The translations under genes and the position numbers were made by a program. A stretch of 44,868 nt of DNA. Source: Alphaproteobacteria bacterium (GTDB lineage: Bacteria > Desulfobacterota > Binatia > UBA12015). Positions 8,962 through 17,824 of this stretch are shown here, in pieces. The notes beneath the pieces were generated by a model. That model saw only the letters and a program-made list of their open reading frames with translations, made no database searches and was not told the origin of the DNA. How positions within the stretch are numbered: position 1 is the stretch's first letter; each line of letters starts with the position of its first letter. The stretch lies in assembly GCA_017853315.1 (NCBI GenBank), contig JAFMJW010000006.1, forward strand, positions 1 to 44,868. The letters are read 5' to 3'.

Positions 8962-9411
8962 TCACCTGCGGGGGAACAGTCGGACGACGTTGCCCGGGCG
9001 ACGCGGTTCCGCCTCCGGGGCTGCCGCGGACGAGGCCTTGCCCGCAGCCTGCTCGCCGTCACCCGGCGCGCCCCCCCCCGATTCCGCCCCGGCCGGAGCG
9101 TCCGTCGCGCCTTCCGCCGCTCCCTTCGCACGCTCGGCCGCGCGCATCTGCTCGTGGACCACGCCCACGTCGGGCGCCCTCTCGATGCGCACCGGCTGGC
9201 CGCCCATCGTGAAGCCGACCCCGTCGATCTGCTCGCGCTCGAGGATCCAGGTCATCGGCTGGGGCGGGACGGTGAGCACGAGCAGGTCGCAGAAGAACCA
9301 GCCGGGGCGGCCCTGCGCTCGGATGTCCTCGACGCGGGCGAAGGTCGCCGGGCGGCCCTGGAGGTGGATCAGGACCAGGTCGCCGGGGCCGGTGCCGCGG
9401 GGACGCGCCAT
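8962..9411 (-). CDS. Conserved hypothetical protein (149 aa)
   Basis: The N-terminal 80 residues look like a compact folded domain: GDLVLIHLQGRPATFARVEDI, then GWFFCDLLVLTVPPQPMTWILER, and FTMGGQPVRIE. I recall this pattern from uncharacterised proteins of delta-type proteobacteria but know no function. The C-terminal third is low-complexity Ala/Gly/Glu sequence ending VVRLFPRR. The ATG at 9411 begins the conserved domain directly, so I prefer it over an upstream start at 9471. It converges with ilvD and is divergent from the SDR gene, separated by 86 bases that must carry both promoters. Confidence 0.7.
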   Translation of the reverse strand: MARPRGTGPGDLVLIHLQGRPATFARVEDIRAQGRPGWFFCDLLVLTVPPQPMTWILEREQIDGVGFTMGGQPVRIERAPDVGVVHEQMRAAERAKGAAEGATDAPAGAESGGGAPGDGEQAAGKASSAAAPEAEPRRPGNVVRLFPRR

Positions 9412-9497
9412 CGGGCGAACCCTAGCGCCGGCCGGAGCCCGGGCCAAGCCGACGCGACCCGCTTCCACCATCGCACGCGATCCCGTAGACCGCGCCC

Positions 9498-10253
9498 ATG
9501 AGGCTCGCGGGCAAGGTCGCCGTCGTCACCGGCGCAGGCCAGGGCATCGGCCGCGGCATCGCCCTCGTCTACGCGCGCGAGGGCGCCGCGGTGGTCGTCG
9601 CCGAACGACGGGAGCACCGTGCCCGGCGCACGGCGGACGAGATCCGGGCGGCGGGAGGCACCGCGCTCGCGGTCACGACCGACGTCGCCGACCGCGCGAG
9701 CGTACTCGCCATGGTCGAGCGGACCGTGGCCGACTTCGGCCGCCTCGACGTGCTGGTGAACAATGCGCAGGGGATGCACGAGCACCGCCCGCTCGAGGAC
9801 CTCACCGACGAGCAGTTCGACGTCTTCCTCGTCTCGGGGCTGAAGGGCACGTTCTGGGCGATGCAGGCGGCCTTTCCCCACATGAAGGCGGCCGGGGGCG
9901 GCCGCATCATCAACATGGTCTCGCTGAACGCGCTGGTCGGGGCCCCCGGGCTCGCCGACTACAACGCGACCAAGGGCGCGATCCAGGCGCTTTCGCGCAC
10001 CGCCGCGCGCGAGTGGGGCCGCCACGGCATCCTCGTGAACTGCATCGCTCCGGGCGCGACCTCGAAGCGGGGACAAGAGTTCCTCGAGAGGAACCCCGAC
10101 GCCGCGCGACGGATCGCCGAGGAGCGCCCGCTCGGGCGCCTCGCCGACCCCGAGGCGGACCTGGCACCGGTCGCCGTCTTCCTCGCCTCCGACGACGGCC
10201 ACTTCGTGACCGGGCAGACCTACTTCGTCGACGGGGGCGCCCACCTCACCTGA
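9498..10253 (+). CDS. Short-chain dehydrogenase/reductase (SDR)
   Basis: The 251-residue product is a classical SDR oxidoreductase using NAD(P)H. The cofactor motif TGAGQGIG is at residues 11-18, and NNAQG (88-92) replaces the more common NNAG. The catalytic Ser142, Tyr155 and Lys159 lie in MVSLN and YNATK. The C-terminus (TGQTYFVDGGAHLT) is typical of the FabG-like group. The residue after the glycine motif and the acidic sites do not settle NADH versus NADPH. The substrate is unknown, and gene order gives no pathway. It converges with the oxidoreductase gene that follows. Confidence 0.9.
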   Translation: MRLAGKVAVVTGAGQGIGRGIALVYAREGAAVVVAERREHRARRTADEIRAAGGTALAVTTDVADRASVLAMVERTVADFGRLDVLVNNAQGMHEHRPLEDLTDEQFDVFLVSGLKGTFWAMQAAFPHMKAAGGGRIINMVSLNALVGAPGLADYNATKGAIQALSRTAAREWGRHGILVNCIAPGATSKRGQEFLERNPDAARRIAEERPLGRLADPEADLAPVAVFLASDDGHFVTGQTYFVDGGAHLT

Positions 10254-10373
10254 CGAGCCCCGGCGCGAGGCCGGTCGCGCGCCCCGCGCGGCAGGCTCTC
10301 CGCACATGACGCGGCGCCGAGTCGTCCCCGGCGCGAGCGGACCTTCCGGCCGCGACCGGGCCGCGCGGCTCGG

Positions 10374-11255
10374 TCAGAGCTTCAGGTTCGCGAGCGCGTC
10401 GAGCACGCGCTCGTCGGGGAGCGGCGCGCCGTCGGGTCGCAGCGGCAGGAAGCAGACGTGGCTCGCGCCCGCGTCGAGCTGGGCGCGCAGCCGCGACACG
10501 ATCGCCTTCTCGTCGCCCCAGGCGACGATCGCGTCGACCAGGCGATCCGAGCAGCCATCGGCGAAGTCGGCGTCCGTCCATCCCAGCGACCGGAGGTTCT
10601 CGGTGTAGTTCGGGAGCGCGGGGACGTAGGTGCGCATGTAGCTCCGAGCGACGGCGCGCGCGCGGTCCGGGTCGCTCTCGAGGATCACGGCCTGCGCGAC
10701 GCAGAGCCACTTGTCGGGCCCGATCGCGGCGCGCGTGCGCGCGGTGTGCTCGGGCGGGACGAAATAGGTGTGCGTCCCCATGGTCCGGGCCGCCGCGAGC
10801 TCGATCATCTTCGGCCGGATCGCACCCAGCACGATCGGCGGCGTCTCGGCCGGCCCGACCGCGACGAACGGCGCCGACTGCATCTTGTCGAGGTAGTCGC
10901 GCATCGTCGTGAGCGGCTTGTGGTAGTCGTGCCCGCGCAGCCCCTGGACGAGCGGCGCGTGGCTGACCCCGATGCCGAGCAGGAAGCGGCCGCCCGAGGC
11001 CTCGGCGAGCGTCTTCTGGCCCGCCGCCATCGTCATCGGGTCGCGCGCCCAGATGTTCGCGATCCCGGTCGCGACCACGATCTTCTCCGTGCGGGCGAGC
11101 AGGAAGCCGCACTGGGCGAACGCCTCTCGTCCGACCGCCTCGGGAAGCCAGAAGGCCGGGTAGCCCCGCTTCTCGAGGCCCTGGAGGAACTTCGCCGCTT
11201 CCTCCGACGGCATCGTCTCGAGGAAGAACCAGACGCCCAGCTTTCCGATGTCCAT
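10374..11255 (-). CDS. LLM-class, probably F420-dependent oxidoreductase
   Basis: The 293-residue product belongs to the luciferase-like monooxygenase fold. It starts MDIGKLGVWFFLE and has the typical WLPEAVGREAFAQ, RTEKIVVATGIANIW, GRFLLGIGVSH and GASHVCFLPL segments. The combination GIANIWARDP with GIGVSHAPLVQG matches the F420-dependent group (MSMEG_4141-like) rather than FMN enzymes. That assignment is from family resemblance; no F420 biosynthesis gene is in the window. AGGAAG lies upstream of the ATG at 11255. It is divergent from the photolyase gene across about 186 bases. Confidence 0.85.
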   Translation of the reverse strand: MDIGKLGVWFFLETMPSEEAAKFLQGLEKRGYPAFWLPEAVGREAFAQCGFLLARTEKIVVATGIANIWARDPMTMAAGQKTLAEASGGRFLLGIGVSHAPLVQGLRGHDYHKPLTTMRDYLDKMQSAPFVAVGPAETPPIVLGAIRPKMIELAAARTMGTHTYFVPPEHTARTRAAIGPDKWLCVAQAVILESDPDRARAVARSYMRTYVPALPNYTENLRSLGWTDADFADGCSDRLVDAIVAWGDEKAIVSRLRAQLDAGASHVCFLPLRPDGAPLPDERVLDALANLKL

Positions 11256-11441
11256 GGCGTCGCTTCCTAGCGCACCGGGAGCGCGATGCCCATCGCGCCG
11301 CGGGTGAAGGCAGGGGCGGAGCCGTCGCCCCGGGGTCGAGATCGCCCGGGCTGCACGCGAGTCCGCGGCGCGAGCCCGCCGGCGTTTGGCCCCGCCCGGC
11401 CTTCGGGTATCCTGCGGCTGGGCGCCGCCGCCCGACGCGCC

Positions 11442-12908
11442 ATGGGCATCGTCCTCCACTGGTTCCGCCGCGACCTGCGGCTCGCCGACAACACGGCACT
11501 CGCCGCCGCGGCGCGCGACGCCGATCACGTCGTGCCGGTGTTCGTGCTCGACCCGCGGATCCTCGCCGCCGACGACATCGGCGCCCCGCGCGTCTCGTTC
11601 CTGCTCGAGGCCCTGCGCTCGCTCGCAGCCGACCTCGACAAGACCGGCGCACCGCTCGTCTTCCTTCGCGGGGACCCGGAGAAGGAGATTCCCCGGCTCG
11701 CGCGCTCGCTCGGGGCCGACGCGGTGCACGCGAACGTCGACTACAGTCCCTACTCGCGCGCCCGCGACGCGCGCGTCCGCGAGGCGCTCGGAAAGGAGCG
11801 CGTGGCGTGGCGGGAGTTCCACGATCAACTGCTGGTTGCGCCCGAGCTCTGCGTGAAGGACGACGGCCTGCCGTACACCGTCTTCACACCGTTTGCCCGC
11901 CGCTGGCGCACCTTCGAAAAGCGCCCCCCGCTGCCGCGTCCCAGGCTCGCGCGGCTCGACCCCTCGCTCGTCACGCGCGCGGGCGGGGGCCCCGTCCCGG
12001 CCTCCTCGGCCGAGCTCGGGCTGCCGCTCGAGGCGGAGATCGAGCCCGGCTCCGAGAAGCAGGCGCGCCGCCGCCTCGACGCCTTCGTCGAGGCAAAGCT
12101 CCTGCGGTACAAGACCGAGCGCGACTTCCCCGGGCTCGAGTCGACCTCGCACCTCTCGCCCCACCTCAAGTTCGGCACGATCTCGCCCCGCGCGATCTAC
12201 CACCGCGTCGGCGAGGCGATCGGAGCCGATCTCGCGGGGCTCGACCCCTCGAAGCCGGGCAAGCCGCTGTCGCAGGCCCAGGGCGAGCGGCTGCGCGAGG
12301 CCGGCAGTTTCCTGAACGAGATCATCTGGCGCGAGTTCTACCAGGCGGTGCTGTTCCACTTTCCCCACGTCGTGCACCGCCCGTTCCAGGAGCGCTTCGT
12401 CGGCTTCCGCTGGCCGAAGGCCGACCCGGCCCACGTCGCCGCCTGGCGCGACGGCCTCACCGGCTTCCCGATCGTGGACGCGGCGATGCGGCAGCTCGCC
12501 CGGACCGGCTGGATGCACAACCGGCTGCGCATGGTGACGGCGATGTTCCTCACCAAGACGATGCTCGTCGACTGGCGGATCGGCGAGCGCATCTTCATGC
12601 AGCGGCTGGTCGACGGGGACGTCGCCTCGAACAACGGCGGCTGGCAGTGGTCGTCGTCGACCGGGACCGACGCGGCGCCCTACTTCCGGATCTTCAACCC
12701 GCTCTCCCAGTCGCTCAAGTTCGATCCCGACGGCGCGTTCATCCGCGCGTGGGTGCCCGAGCTGCGCGAACTCCCCTCGCCGCTCGTCCACTCGCCCGAC
12801 GACGAGCCCCTGCGTCGGGCGGCCTGCGGCTACCCCGCGCCGGTCGTCGACTACGCCGCGGGGCGGGCGCGCGCGCTCGAGCTGCTGGCACCGCTCGCCA
12901 AGGGCTGA
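11442..12908 (+). CDS. phrB: Class I CPD-type deoxyribodipyrimidine photolyase
   Basis: The 488-residue product repairs UV-induced cyclobutane pyrimidine dimers using light and FAD. The N-terminal antenna domain begins MGIVLHWFRRDLRLADNTAL and contains VHANVDYSPYSRARD. The FAD-binding helical domain includes LSPHLKFGTISPR, FLNEIIWREFYQ, GFPIVDAAMRQL, GWMHNRLRMVTAMFLTK, and the Trp/Asn-rich NGGWQWSSSTGTDAAPYFRIFNP. All are diagnostic of class I photolyases. The open frame extends upstream to 11286, but the ATG at 11442 gives the standard N-terminus. Nearby genes imuA/imuB are also DNA-damage genes, though on the other strand and not in an operon. Confidence 0.95.
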   Translation: MGIVLHWFRRDLRLADNTALAAAARDADHVVPVFVLDPRILAADDIGAPRVSFLLEALRSLAADLDKTGAPLVFLRGDPEKEIPRLARSLGADAVHANVDYSPYSRARDARVREALGKERVAWREFHDQLLVAPELCVKDDGLPYTVFTPFARRWRTFEKRPPLPRPRLARLDPSLVTRAGGGPVPASSAELGLPLEAEIEPGSEKQARRRLDAFVEAKLLRYKTERDFPGLESTSHLSPHLKFGTISPRAIYHRVGEAIGADLAGLDPSKPGKPLSQAQGERLREAGSFLNEIIWREFYQAVLFHFPHVVHRPFQERFVGFRWPKADPAHVAAWRDGLTGFPIVDAAMRQLARTGWMHNRLRMVTAMFLTKTMLVDWRIGERIFMQRLVDGDVASNNGGWQWSSSTGTDAAPYFRIFNPLSQSLKFDPDGAFIRAWVPELRELPSPLVHSPDDEPLRRAACGYPAPVVDYAAGRARALELLAPLAKG

Positions 12909-12951
12909 ACCCGGCGCGCTGCGGACGCGACCCCCGAGGGGCGCGCGCGCC

Positions 12952-13722
12952 TCAGCCGCGCAGCAGCGCGAGCACCGGCTCGCGGAGCGCGCGCGGCACG
13001 GCGATGCCCGAGTCGCCGTAGATCGTCGGGCTTCCGTCCCAGGCGAAGAACGCGCCGCCCGCCTCCTCCACGATCGGCACGACGGCGGCACTGTCCCAGG
13101 GGTTCAGCTGCGGATCCACCATCACCTCGGCGCGCCCGGTCGCGACCAGCGCGTAGCCGTAGCAGTCGCCCCAGCCGCGGTGACGGCCGACGCCGCGCAG
13201 CAGGCGCTCGAAGCCCGTCCAGCGCTCGCCGTAGTGCTGCGGGCGCGCGTCGCTCGTGAGCAGCGTCGCGTCGCCGAGGCTCGTCGCCGCCGACACCGAG
13301 ATGCGCTCGCCGTTGCAGAAGGCGCCCTGCCCCGTCGCCGCCCACAGGGTGCGGCCGAGCGCCGGCAGGCCGATCGCGCCCACCACGCAGCGACCCTCCT
13401 CCTCGAGGCCGACCAGCACGCCCCACAGCGGCACGCCGCGCACGAAGGACTGCGTGCCGTCGATCGGGTCGAGGATCCAGCGCCGGCCGCTGCGGCCCGG
13501 GCTCTCGCCGTGCTCCTCGCCGAGGATCCCGTCGTCGGGGAACGCCTGCGCGAGGTGGCGGCGCAGGATCTCCTCGGCGCCGCGATCGGCGATCGTGACC
13601 GGGCTCGCGTCGGCCTTGCGCTCGACCAGGAGGTCGCGGCCGAAGTGGTCGAGCGCGAAGCGACCGGCGAGGTCGACGGCCTCGCACGCGACGCGGAGCT
13701 CGCGGGAGCGATCGCGGGACAT
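12952..13722 (-). CDS. hisN: Inositol monophosphatase-family protein, probably histidinol-phosphatase
   Basis: The 256-residue product is a metal-dependent phosphatase of the IMPase family. Metal-ligand motifs are ILGEEHGE (about 66-73), WILDPIDGTQSFV (82-94) and NPWDSAAVVPIVEEAGG near the C-terminus. The GWGDCYGYALVATGRAEVMVDP segment is characteristic of the HisN-type histidinol-phosphate phosphatases, which complete histidine synthesis in many actinobacteria and delta-type proteobacteria. HisN is preferred over an inositol or fructose-bisphosphate phosphatase on that ground only. It starts 42 bases beyond the imuB stop codon and could share a transcript with the imuA-imuB genes. Confidence 0.85.
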   Translation of the reverse strand: MSRDRSRELRVACEAVDLAGRFALDHFGRDLLVERKADASPVTIADRGAEEILRRHLAQAFPDDGILGEEHGESPGRSGRRWILDPIDGTQSFVRGVPLWGVLVGLEEEGRCVVGAIGLPALGRTLWAATGQGAFCNGERISVSAATSLGDATLLTSDARPQHYGERWTGFERLLRGVGRHRGWGDCYGYALVATGRAEVMVDPQLNPWDSAAVVPIVEEAGGAFFAWDGSPTIYGDSGIAVPRALREPVLALLRG

Positions 13723-13764
13723 GGCGCCTGTTGCACACGCGACCCGCGGACGGTCAAGGCGCCG

Positions 13765-15396
13765 TCAGTCGTAACAGCCGTCGACCCACCAGGCGTCGGC
13801 CTCGCGGAACACCCGGTAGACGCCGCCGTCGGACAGCTGCACCTCCCAGTAGTCGCGCCGGCAGCGGGTCTCGCTCCACCACTCGGCGTCCACGCGCCAG
13901 GGCCCCGCCGCCGCCACCGTGCGTCCGCCGAAGCCGGCGGCGCGCAGGTAGGCGATCCGGCCCGCCTCGACGAAGACCTCGACCGGGCACGGCGGGCGGA
14001 TCGCGCGCAGCGCGATCGCCGGCGCAGCGAGGCCCTCGGGCGGCACCGGCTCGTCGACGCGGCGCGGGCCGGCGAAGTCCGACAGCGCGAAAGCCTCGGG
14101 CCGGTGCCCCGCGGACGGCACCGGGCGGCCGACGCGACCGGGGCCGCAGAGGGCGGCCACGCGGGCGAGCGTGGTCGCGAGCCGCGCGGGCGCCGGGCCG
14201 GCCGGGCGGAAGAGGTCGAGCTGGTCGGGGCGCGCGCGGTCGGGCAGCGCGGCCAGGCTCACCGCCTCGATCGCCGCCTGCGGCGGGTCGGACTCGAGCG
14301 CCGCGCGGACGAGCAGGGCCAGGCTCTTCACGTCGCGGGTCGGCGCGAGTACGCCGACCTCGCGCTCGACGCGCGAGCCGTCGTCGAGGCGCAGGGCGAG
14401 CGCGAGCCCGCGACAGGCGAGCGCCTGCATGCGCAGCCGGCCCGCGAGCCGGTCGACCAGGCCGCGCACCACGAACATGAGCGCCTCGAGCGAGGTCTCG
14501 CCGTACTCGAGGGAGGCGCCCTCGACGATCTCGACCGGCGGCGGGACCGGTACGAGCGGCTCGTCGTCGAGGCCGCGCGCGATGCGCCACAGCCGGGCGC
14601 CCGCGGCGCCGAAGCGCGTCGCGACGCTCGACGCGTCGAGGGCCGCGAACTCGCCCACCCGGCGCAGCCCCAGGCGTTCCATCTCGCCGCGCAGGCGGGG
14701 CCAGCCCGCCTGCGCGGCCCGGGCGCGTCGGCGCCCCGGCGCGCCCGGCTCTCCCCTGCCGTCGGCGACGACCGCGAGCACGTCGATCGACCGGGGCGCG
14801 AGCCAGGCCGCGTCGCCACCCGGCGGCACGACCAGCGCTTCGCCGCGGCGCGCGGCGAGCCCCGCCGCGATGCGGGCGGTCGCGCGGCGGTCGGCGATCG
14901 CGGCGCCGCCGCCCAGGCCGATCGCCGCCGAGCGGTACAGCAGGGCCGCGAGCAGGCCCTCGCTCGAGCCGTGCAGCCGGTCGAGGCCGTCCACGTCGAG
15001 GTGGAGCACGCCGCGCGCGCACCGCGGGTCGGTCGCCGCCGCCGGGTCCACCGACGGGAGGCCGCCCTCGATCTCGACGCGCGGCGAGATCGACGCGCCG
15101 ACCTCGAGGAGAGCCGCGCGCGCCGCGGCGAGCGAGACCGGGTCGAGCGGGCGCACGACGAGGTCGCTCGAAGCGCCGAGCGCCTGCGCGACGCTCGCCC
15201 CGACGCGGACACCGCGACGCTCGGCCTCCGGCGAGACCTCGACCAGCGGCGCGTGCGGGCGCACGCGTTCGGATGCGTCGCGCGCTCCCGACGCCACCTC
15301 GCAGACCGCGACCGGGCAGCCGCGCAACTCCGGCTCGGCACGGTGCAGTGCCGCGACCGCGAAGCGGGGGACGACGAGGCAGGCGACGCGTGGCAT
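13765..15396 (-). CDS. imuB: ImuB-type Y-family DNA polymerase homologue
   Basis: The 543-residue product is a non-catalytic relative of DinB polymerases. ImuB acts as a platform joining the beta clamp, ImuA and DnaE2 in damage-induced mutagenesis. The start MPRVACLVVPRFAVAAL aligns with the Y-family N-terminus, but hydrophobic residues stand where DinB has its first catalytic Asp, as known for ImuB. A later DPRCARGVLHLDVDGLDRLHG and HhH-like RLGLRRVGEFAALD are recognisable. PDQLDLFRP resembles a clamp-binding QLxLF motif. The C-terminal WWSETRCRRDYWEVQLSDG is typical. The frame is open upstream, but the ATG at 15396 begins the domain. No dnaE2 gene is nearby. Confidence 0.88.
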   Translation of the reverse strand: MPRVACLVVPRFAVAALHRAEPELRGCPVAVCEVASGARDASERVRPHAPLVEVSPEAERRGVRVGASVAQALGASSDLVVRPLDPVSLAAARAALLEVGASISPRVEIEGGLPSVDPAAATDPRCARGVLHLDVDGLDRLHGSSEGLLAALLYRSAAIGLGGGAAIADRRATARIAAGLAARRGEALVVPPGGDAAWLAPRSIDVLAVVADGRGEPGAPGRRRARAAQAGWPRLRGEMERLGLRRVGEFAALDASSVATRFGAAGARLWRIARGLDDEPLVPVPPPVEIVEGASLEYGETSLEALMFVVRGLVDRLAGRLRMQALACRGLALALRLDDGSRVEREVGVLAPTRDVKSLALLVRAALESDPPQAAIEAVSLAALPDRARPDQLDLFRPAGPAPARLATTLARVAALCGPGRVGRPVPSAGHRPEAFALSDFAGPRRVDEPVPPEGLAAPAIALRAIRPPCPVEVFVEAGRIAYLRAAGFGGRTVAAAGPWRVDAEWWSETRCRRDYWEVQLSDGGVYRVFREADAWWVDGCYD

Positions 15397-15422
15397 CGGG
15401 GAGAGGGCCGGTCGGGGGGAGC

Positions 15423-16229
15423 TCAGAGGTGGAGCTCGATTTCTCGCTCCGGCCGTCGCGAGCCGCGGCGGCGACCGACGAGGACGCGCGCGCGCATCCC
15501 GCGCAGCAGCGCGGGCGCGCCGCCGCGGCGATCCCAGAGGATCTCGGCCGGCCGCATTTCGAGGCGAAGCGACGCCGCGGTCGACGCCCCGCCGTCGCGG
15601 CGCAGCGCGAGCAGCGCCGTGCGCGAGCGCGAGCACGCGCGCGCGAGCCTCGTCCACGGCTGGGCGGTCGCGACGAGACGGGCGGCGTCGCGCGCGTGCG
15701 CCCCCCGCACCCCGGAGAGCCGGGGGCCGTGCGCTCGACCGCCGTCGCGAGCGGGACCGCCCGTCGCGACGGGCGGCGAGACGTCGAGCACGACCAGCGC
15801 GAAGCCGCCCAGGACGAGCAGTTGCTCGGCGGCCCCGAGCGCAGTGCGCAGGTCCGGCGGTCGCACCCAGAGGAGCGACTCCGGGTCGAGACCGGCCCCG
15901 AGCGATCCCACCGGGTCGAAGGCGTCGGCGGCATCGACCCAGGCCACCCATTCGCCCCGGGCGACCGCTCCCGCCGCGACGCGCAGGGCGAGACTCGTGA
16001 TGCCCGCCGAGCCGGTGCCCCGGACCTCGCTCAGGCAGGCCCGGGGGATGCCGCCGTCGAGAGCCTCGTCGAGAGGCCCGAGCCCCGTGGGCAGGCACTC
16101 GTCCCGCCCGACACGGGCCGGCGGCGCATGGCCGAGCCGGACCGTGCCGGGCAGGCGGGCGAGCAGTTCCTCGAGGCGAAGCGCGACCGACACGGCCGCG
16201 ATCTTCGTCTTTTCTTCGCCCCGAGGCAA
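15423..16229 (-). CDS. imuA: ImuA-like RecA-fold protein
   Basis: The 268-residue product resembles ImuA/SulA-like RecA relatives. It has CLPTGLGPLDEALDGGIPRACLSEV, the layout seen in RecA before the P-loop. Where RecA has GPESSGKTT, this protein has GTGSAGITS (residues 71-79): the Walker A lysine is Ile77, so ATP hydrolysis by the normal mechanism is unlikely. A Walker B-like ALVVLDVS follows. The C-terminus ends EREIELHL. The stop codon is 26 bases before imuB, so the two are probably cotranscribed and cooperate in translesion mutagenesis. I could not identify a LexA box upstream, where only 16 bases separate it from the sodC stop. Confidence 0.75.
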   Translation of the reverse strand: MPRGEEKTKIAAVSVALRLEELLARLPGTVRLGHAPPARVGRDECLPTGLGPLDEALDGGIPRACLSEVRGTGSAGITSLALRVAAGAVARGEWVAWVDAADAFDPVGSLGAGLDPESLLWVRPPDLRTALGAAEQLLVLGGFALVVLDVSPPVATGGPARDGGRAHGPRLSGVRGAHARDAARLVATAQPWTRLARACSRSRTALLALRRDGGASTAASLRLEMRPAEILWDRRGGAPALLRGMRARVLVGRRRGSRRPEREIELHL

Positions 16230-16245
16230 CCCCCGGGACGAAGCA

Positions 16246-16923
16246 TCAACGGGCGGGCTCGATCACGCCGCAGGCGATGCGGGCGCCGCTGCCGCCGTTC
16301 GTCGGGGTGTCGGTGTAGTTGTCGGCGTTGGCGTGGAGGATGACCGTCTTGCCGACGAGTTCGCCCAGCGTGAAGCGGCTGGTCGTCGCCTCCATGATCC
16401 CGGTCCCGTCGTTCAGGATCCGGATGTTGGGCAGGTCGCCCGCGTGCCCGGCACCCTGGGGGCCCTTGTGCGAGTTGGTCGCGGCCGGGTCGTAGTGCGG
16501 ACCGGCGGCACCCGCCGGAACCACCTTGCCGTCCTGGGTCGTCGCGGCGCACGAGCCGCCCGAGTGGACGTGCAGGCCGTGCGGGTAGAACACGCCCTGC
16601 CCGTCGGCGACCTGCATCGCCTCCTGCCCGGCGATCGAGGTGATGCCGGCCACCTGCGCGAGAACGTTGAGCTGGCCGCCCGTTCCCTGCTTGAACGACA
16701 CCTTGCCGAGGCTCACCGAGGAGTCCACGGCACCCGCCGAACTCACCGGGTGGAGAACCGCGACCAGCCCAGCCGGCCCGACCGCGCCGCCGGCCACCGC
16801 CGAACCCACGCCCGAAACTCCCCCCGCCACCGCCGACGCGGGGCGCGTGACCGTGGAGGTCGAGCATCCCAGAGCCGCGGCGGCGAGCGCCACCATCGTG
16901 ATTCCGATCGTCGTCTGTCGCAT
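16246..16923 (-). CDS. sodC: Cu/Zn superoxide dismutase, lipoprotein
   Basis: The 225-residue product has a lipoprotein signal (VALAAAALGC, modified Cys20) followed by a flexible Gly/Ala/Val stretch and the SodC domain. Copper and zinc ligands are all present: His118 and His120 (HGLHVH), His143 (GPHYDP), His152, His160, Asp163 (GHAGDLPN) and His197 (VILHANADNY). The disulfide cysteines are Cys125 and Cys218, and the active-site Arg is in ARIACGVIEP. It converts superoxide to peroxide and oxygen in the periplasm, probably membrane-anchored. AGGAGGG lies six bases before the ATG. The frame extends upstream to 17088, but the ribosome site and signal peptide fix the start at 16923. Confidence 0.93.
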   Translation of the reverse strand: MRQTTIGITMVALAAAALGCSTSTVTRPASAVAGGVSGVGSAVAGGAVGPAGLVAVLHPVSSAGAVDSSVSLGKVSFKQGTGGQLNVLAQVAGITSIAGQEAMQVADGQGVFYPHGLHVHSGGSCAATTQDGKVVPAGAAGPHYDPAATNSHKGPQGAGHAGDLPNIRILNDGTGIMEATTSRFTLGELVGKTVILHANADNYTDTPTNGGSGARIACGVIEPAR

Positions 16924-16981
16924 CTCTGCCCTCCTCGCGCGCGGTCCGCTGGGCCGGCGCCGGTTGCCGTCGTCGTTCTCT

Positions 16982-17632
16982 TTATTCGGGTCCGATCCCG
17001 CCGCAAGCGAGCAGGACCTCGTCGGAAAAACCTCCGCCCTCGGGGCGCACCACGAGCAGGCTGCGGCCTCGCAGCTGGGCGTAGGCAAGAGCCGAGTGCG
17101 CCCGGAGCCCGGCCCGCCCGTCGGGCGGCGAGGTGAAGTCGCCGAGCTCCTCGAGGCCGCCGCGCGCGCCCCGCAACGCCGCGCCGCAATTGCCGGCGAC
17201 GACCTGGAGGCGGCGTTCGAGGTCGACCGCGACGGGCGCGCCCGCGGCGTCGGCCGCGGCTTCGAGCGGCGCCGTCAGCTCGATGCGGACGTCCATGCCG
17301 GGATTCGCACCGGGCGTCGGCGTCGCGGACGGATGCGCCTCGCTCGCCGGGACTGCCGCGACGGATGCGACGGCAGCGCCCGTCGCGAGCGGCGGCGTGA
17401 ACCTCGCCTGCCCGACCGTGCGTCCCTCCTCGAGCGAAAGGAAGCCGTCGACCCGACGCAGCGGGTGGAGCACTGCGACGAGCGGCCGGTGCGGAAGCGG
17501 GGTCGGCGTGGCGACCGCCTCGGCGCAGGCGAGATCCGGAGTCGCGGCCGAGATCGCGGCCGCGGTCGCAGCCGTCGCGATCACGCGCCGTGCGCGCGCC
17601 CGATCTCCGCGCTTCGAGGGATCCTTCTCCAA
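16982..17632 (-). CDS. Secreted SodC-like paralogue lacking the metal ligands
   Basis: The 216-residue product has a basic N-terminus and hydrophobic stretch ending ACAEA, consistent with a signal peptide. It shares VAVLHP, a GNC motif (Cys149), GRSLLVV and a terminal LLACGGIGPE (Cys210) with the adjacent SodC (VAVLHP, GGSC, GKTVIL, RIACGVIEP). This suggests the same beta-barrel with the disulfide kept. None of the SodC histidine ligands are retained: the HGLHVH, GPHYDP and ILHAN segments are gone or replaced. It is probably not a dismutase. The longest frame begins with TTG at 17632 without a good ribosome site, so the start is uncertain. It lies upstream of sodC on the same strand. Confidence 0.65.
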   Translation of the reverse strand: MEKDPSKRGDRARARRVIATAATAAAISAATPDLACAEAVATPTPLPHRPLVAVLHPLRRVDGFLSLEEGRTVGQARFTPPLATGAAVASVAAVPASEAHPSATPTPGANPGMDVRIELTAPLEAAADAAGAPVAVDLERRLQVVAGNCGAALRGARGGLEELGDFTSPPDGRAGLRAHSALAYAQLRGRSLLVVRPEGGGFSDEVLLACGGIGPE

Positions 17633-17748
17633 GGTGGAGGGTGCCTTACACCACCCCCGCCACGCGGCCCAAACGACGGCGCCGGCAGCACCTCGGACCG
17701 CGATGCGAATTGCGCACGCGGAGCACGGGTGGTACCCCCCGGTTTCGA

Positions 17749-17824
17749 TCCCCGGTAGCTCAGTTGGTAGAGCAATCGGCTGTTAACCGATTGGTCGCTG
17801 GTTCGAGTCCGGCCCGGGGAGCCA
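17749..17824 (+). tRNA. tRNA-Asn (GUU)
   Basis: The 76 bases fold as a complete cloverleaf. The acceptor stem pairs TCCCCGG with CCGGGGA and is followed by discriminator G and an encoded CCA. The D arm contains AGCTCAGTTGGTAGAGC. The anticodon arm ATCGG-CTGTTAA-CCGAT places GTT at the anticodon positions, for Asn. The T arm has GGTTCGAGTCC. A strong terminator hairpin begins five bases after the CCA. This gene is the left boundary of the genomic island, a common integration target. Confidence 0.98.
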
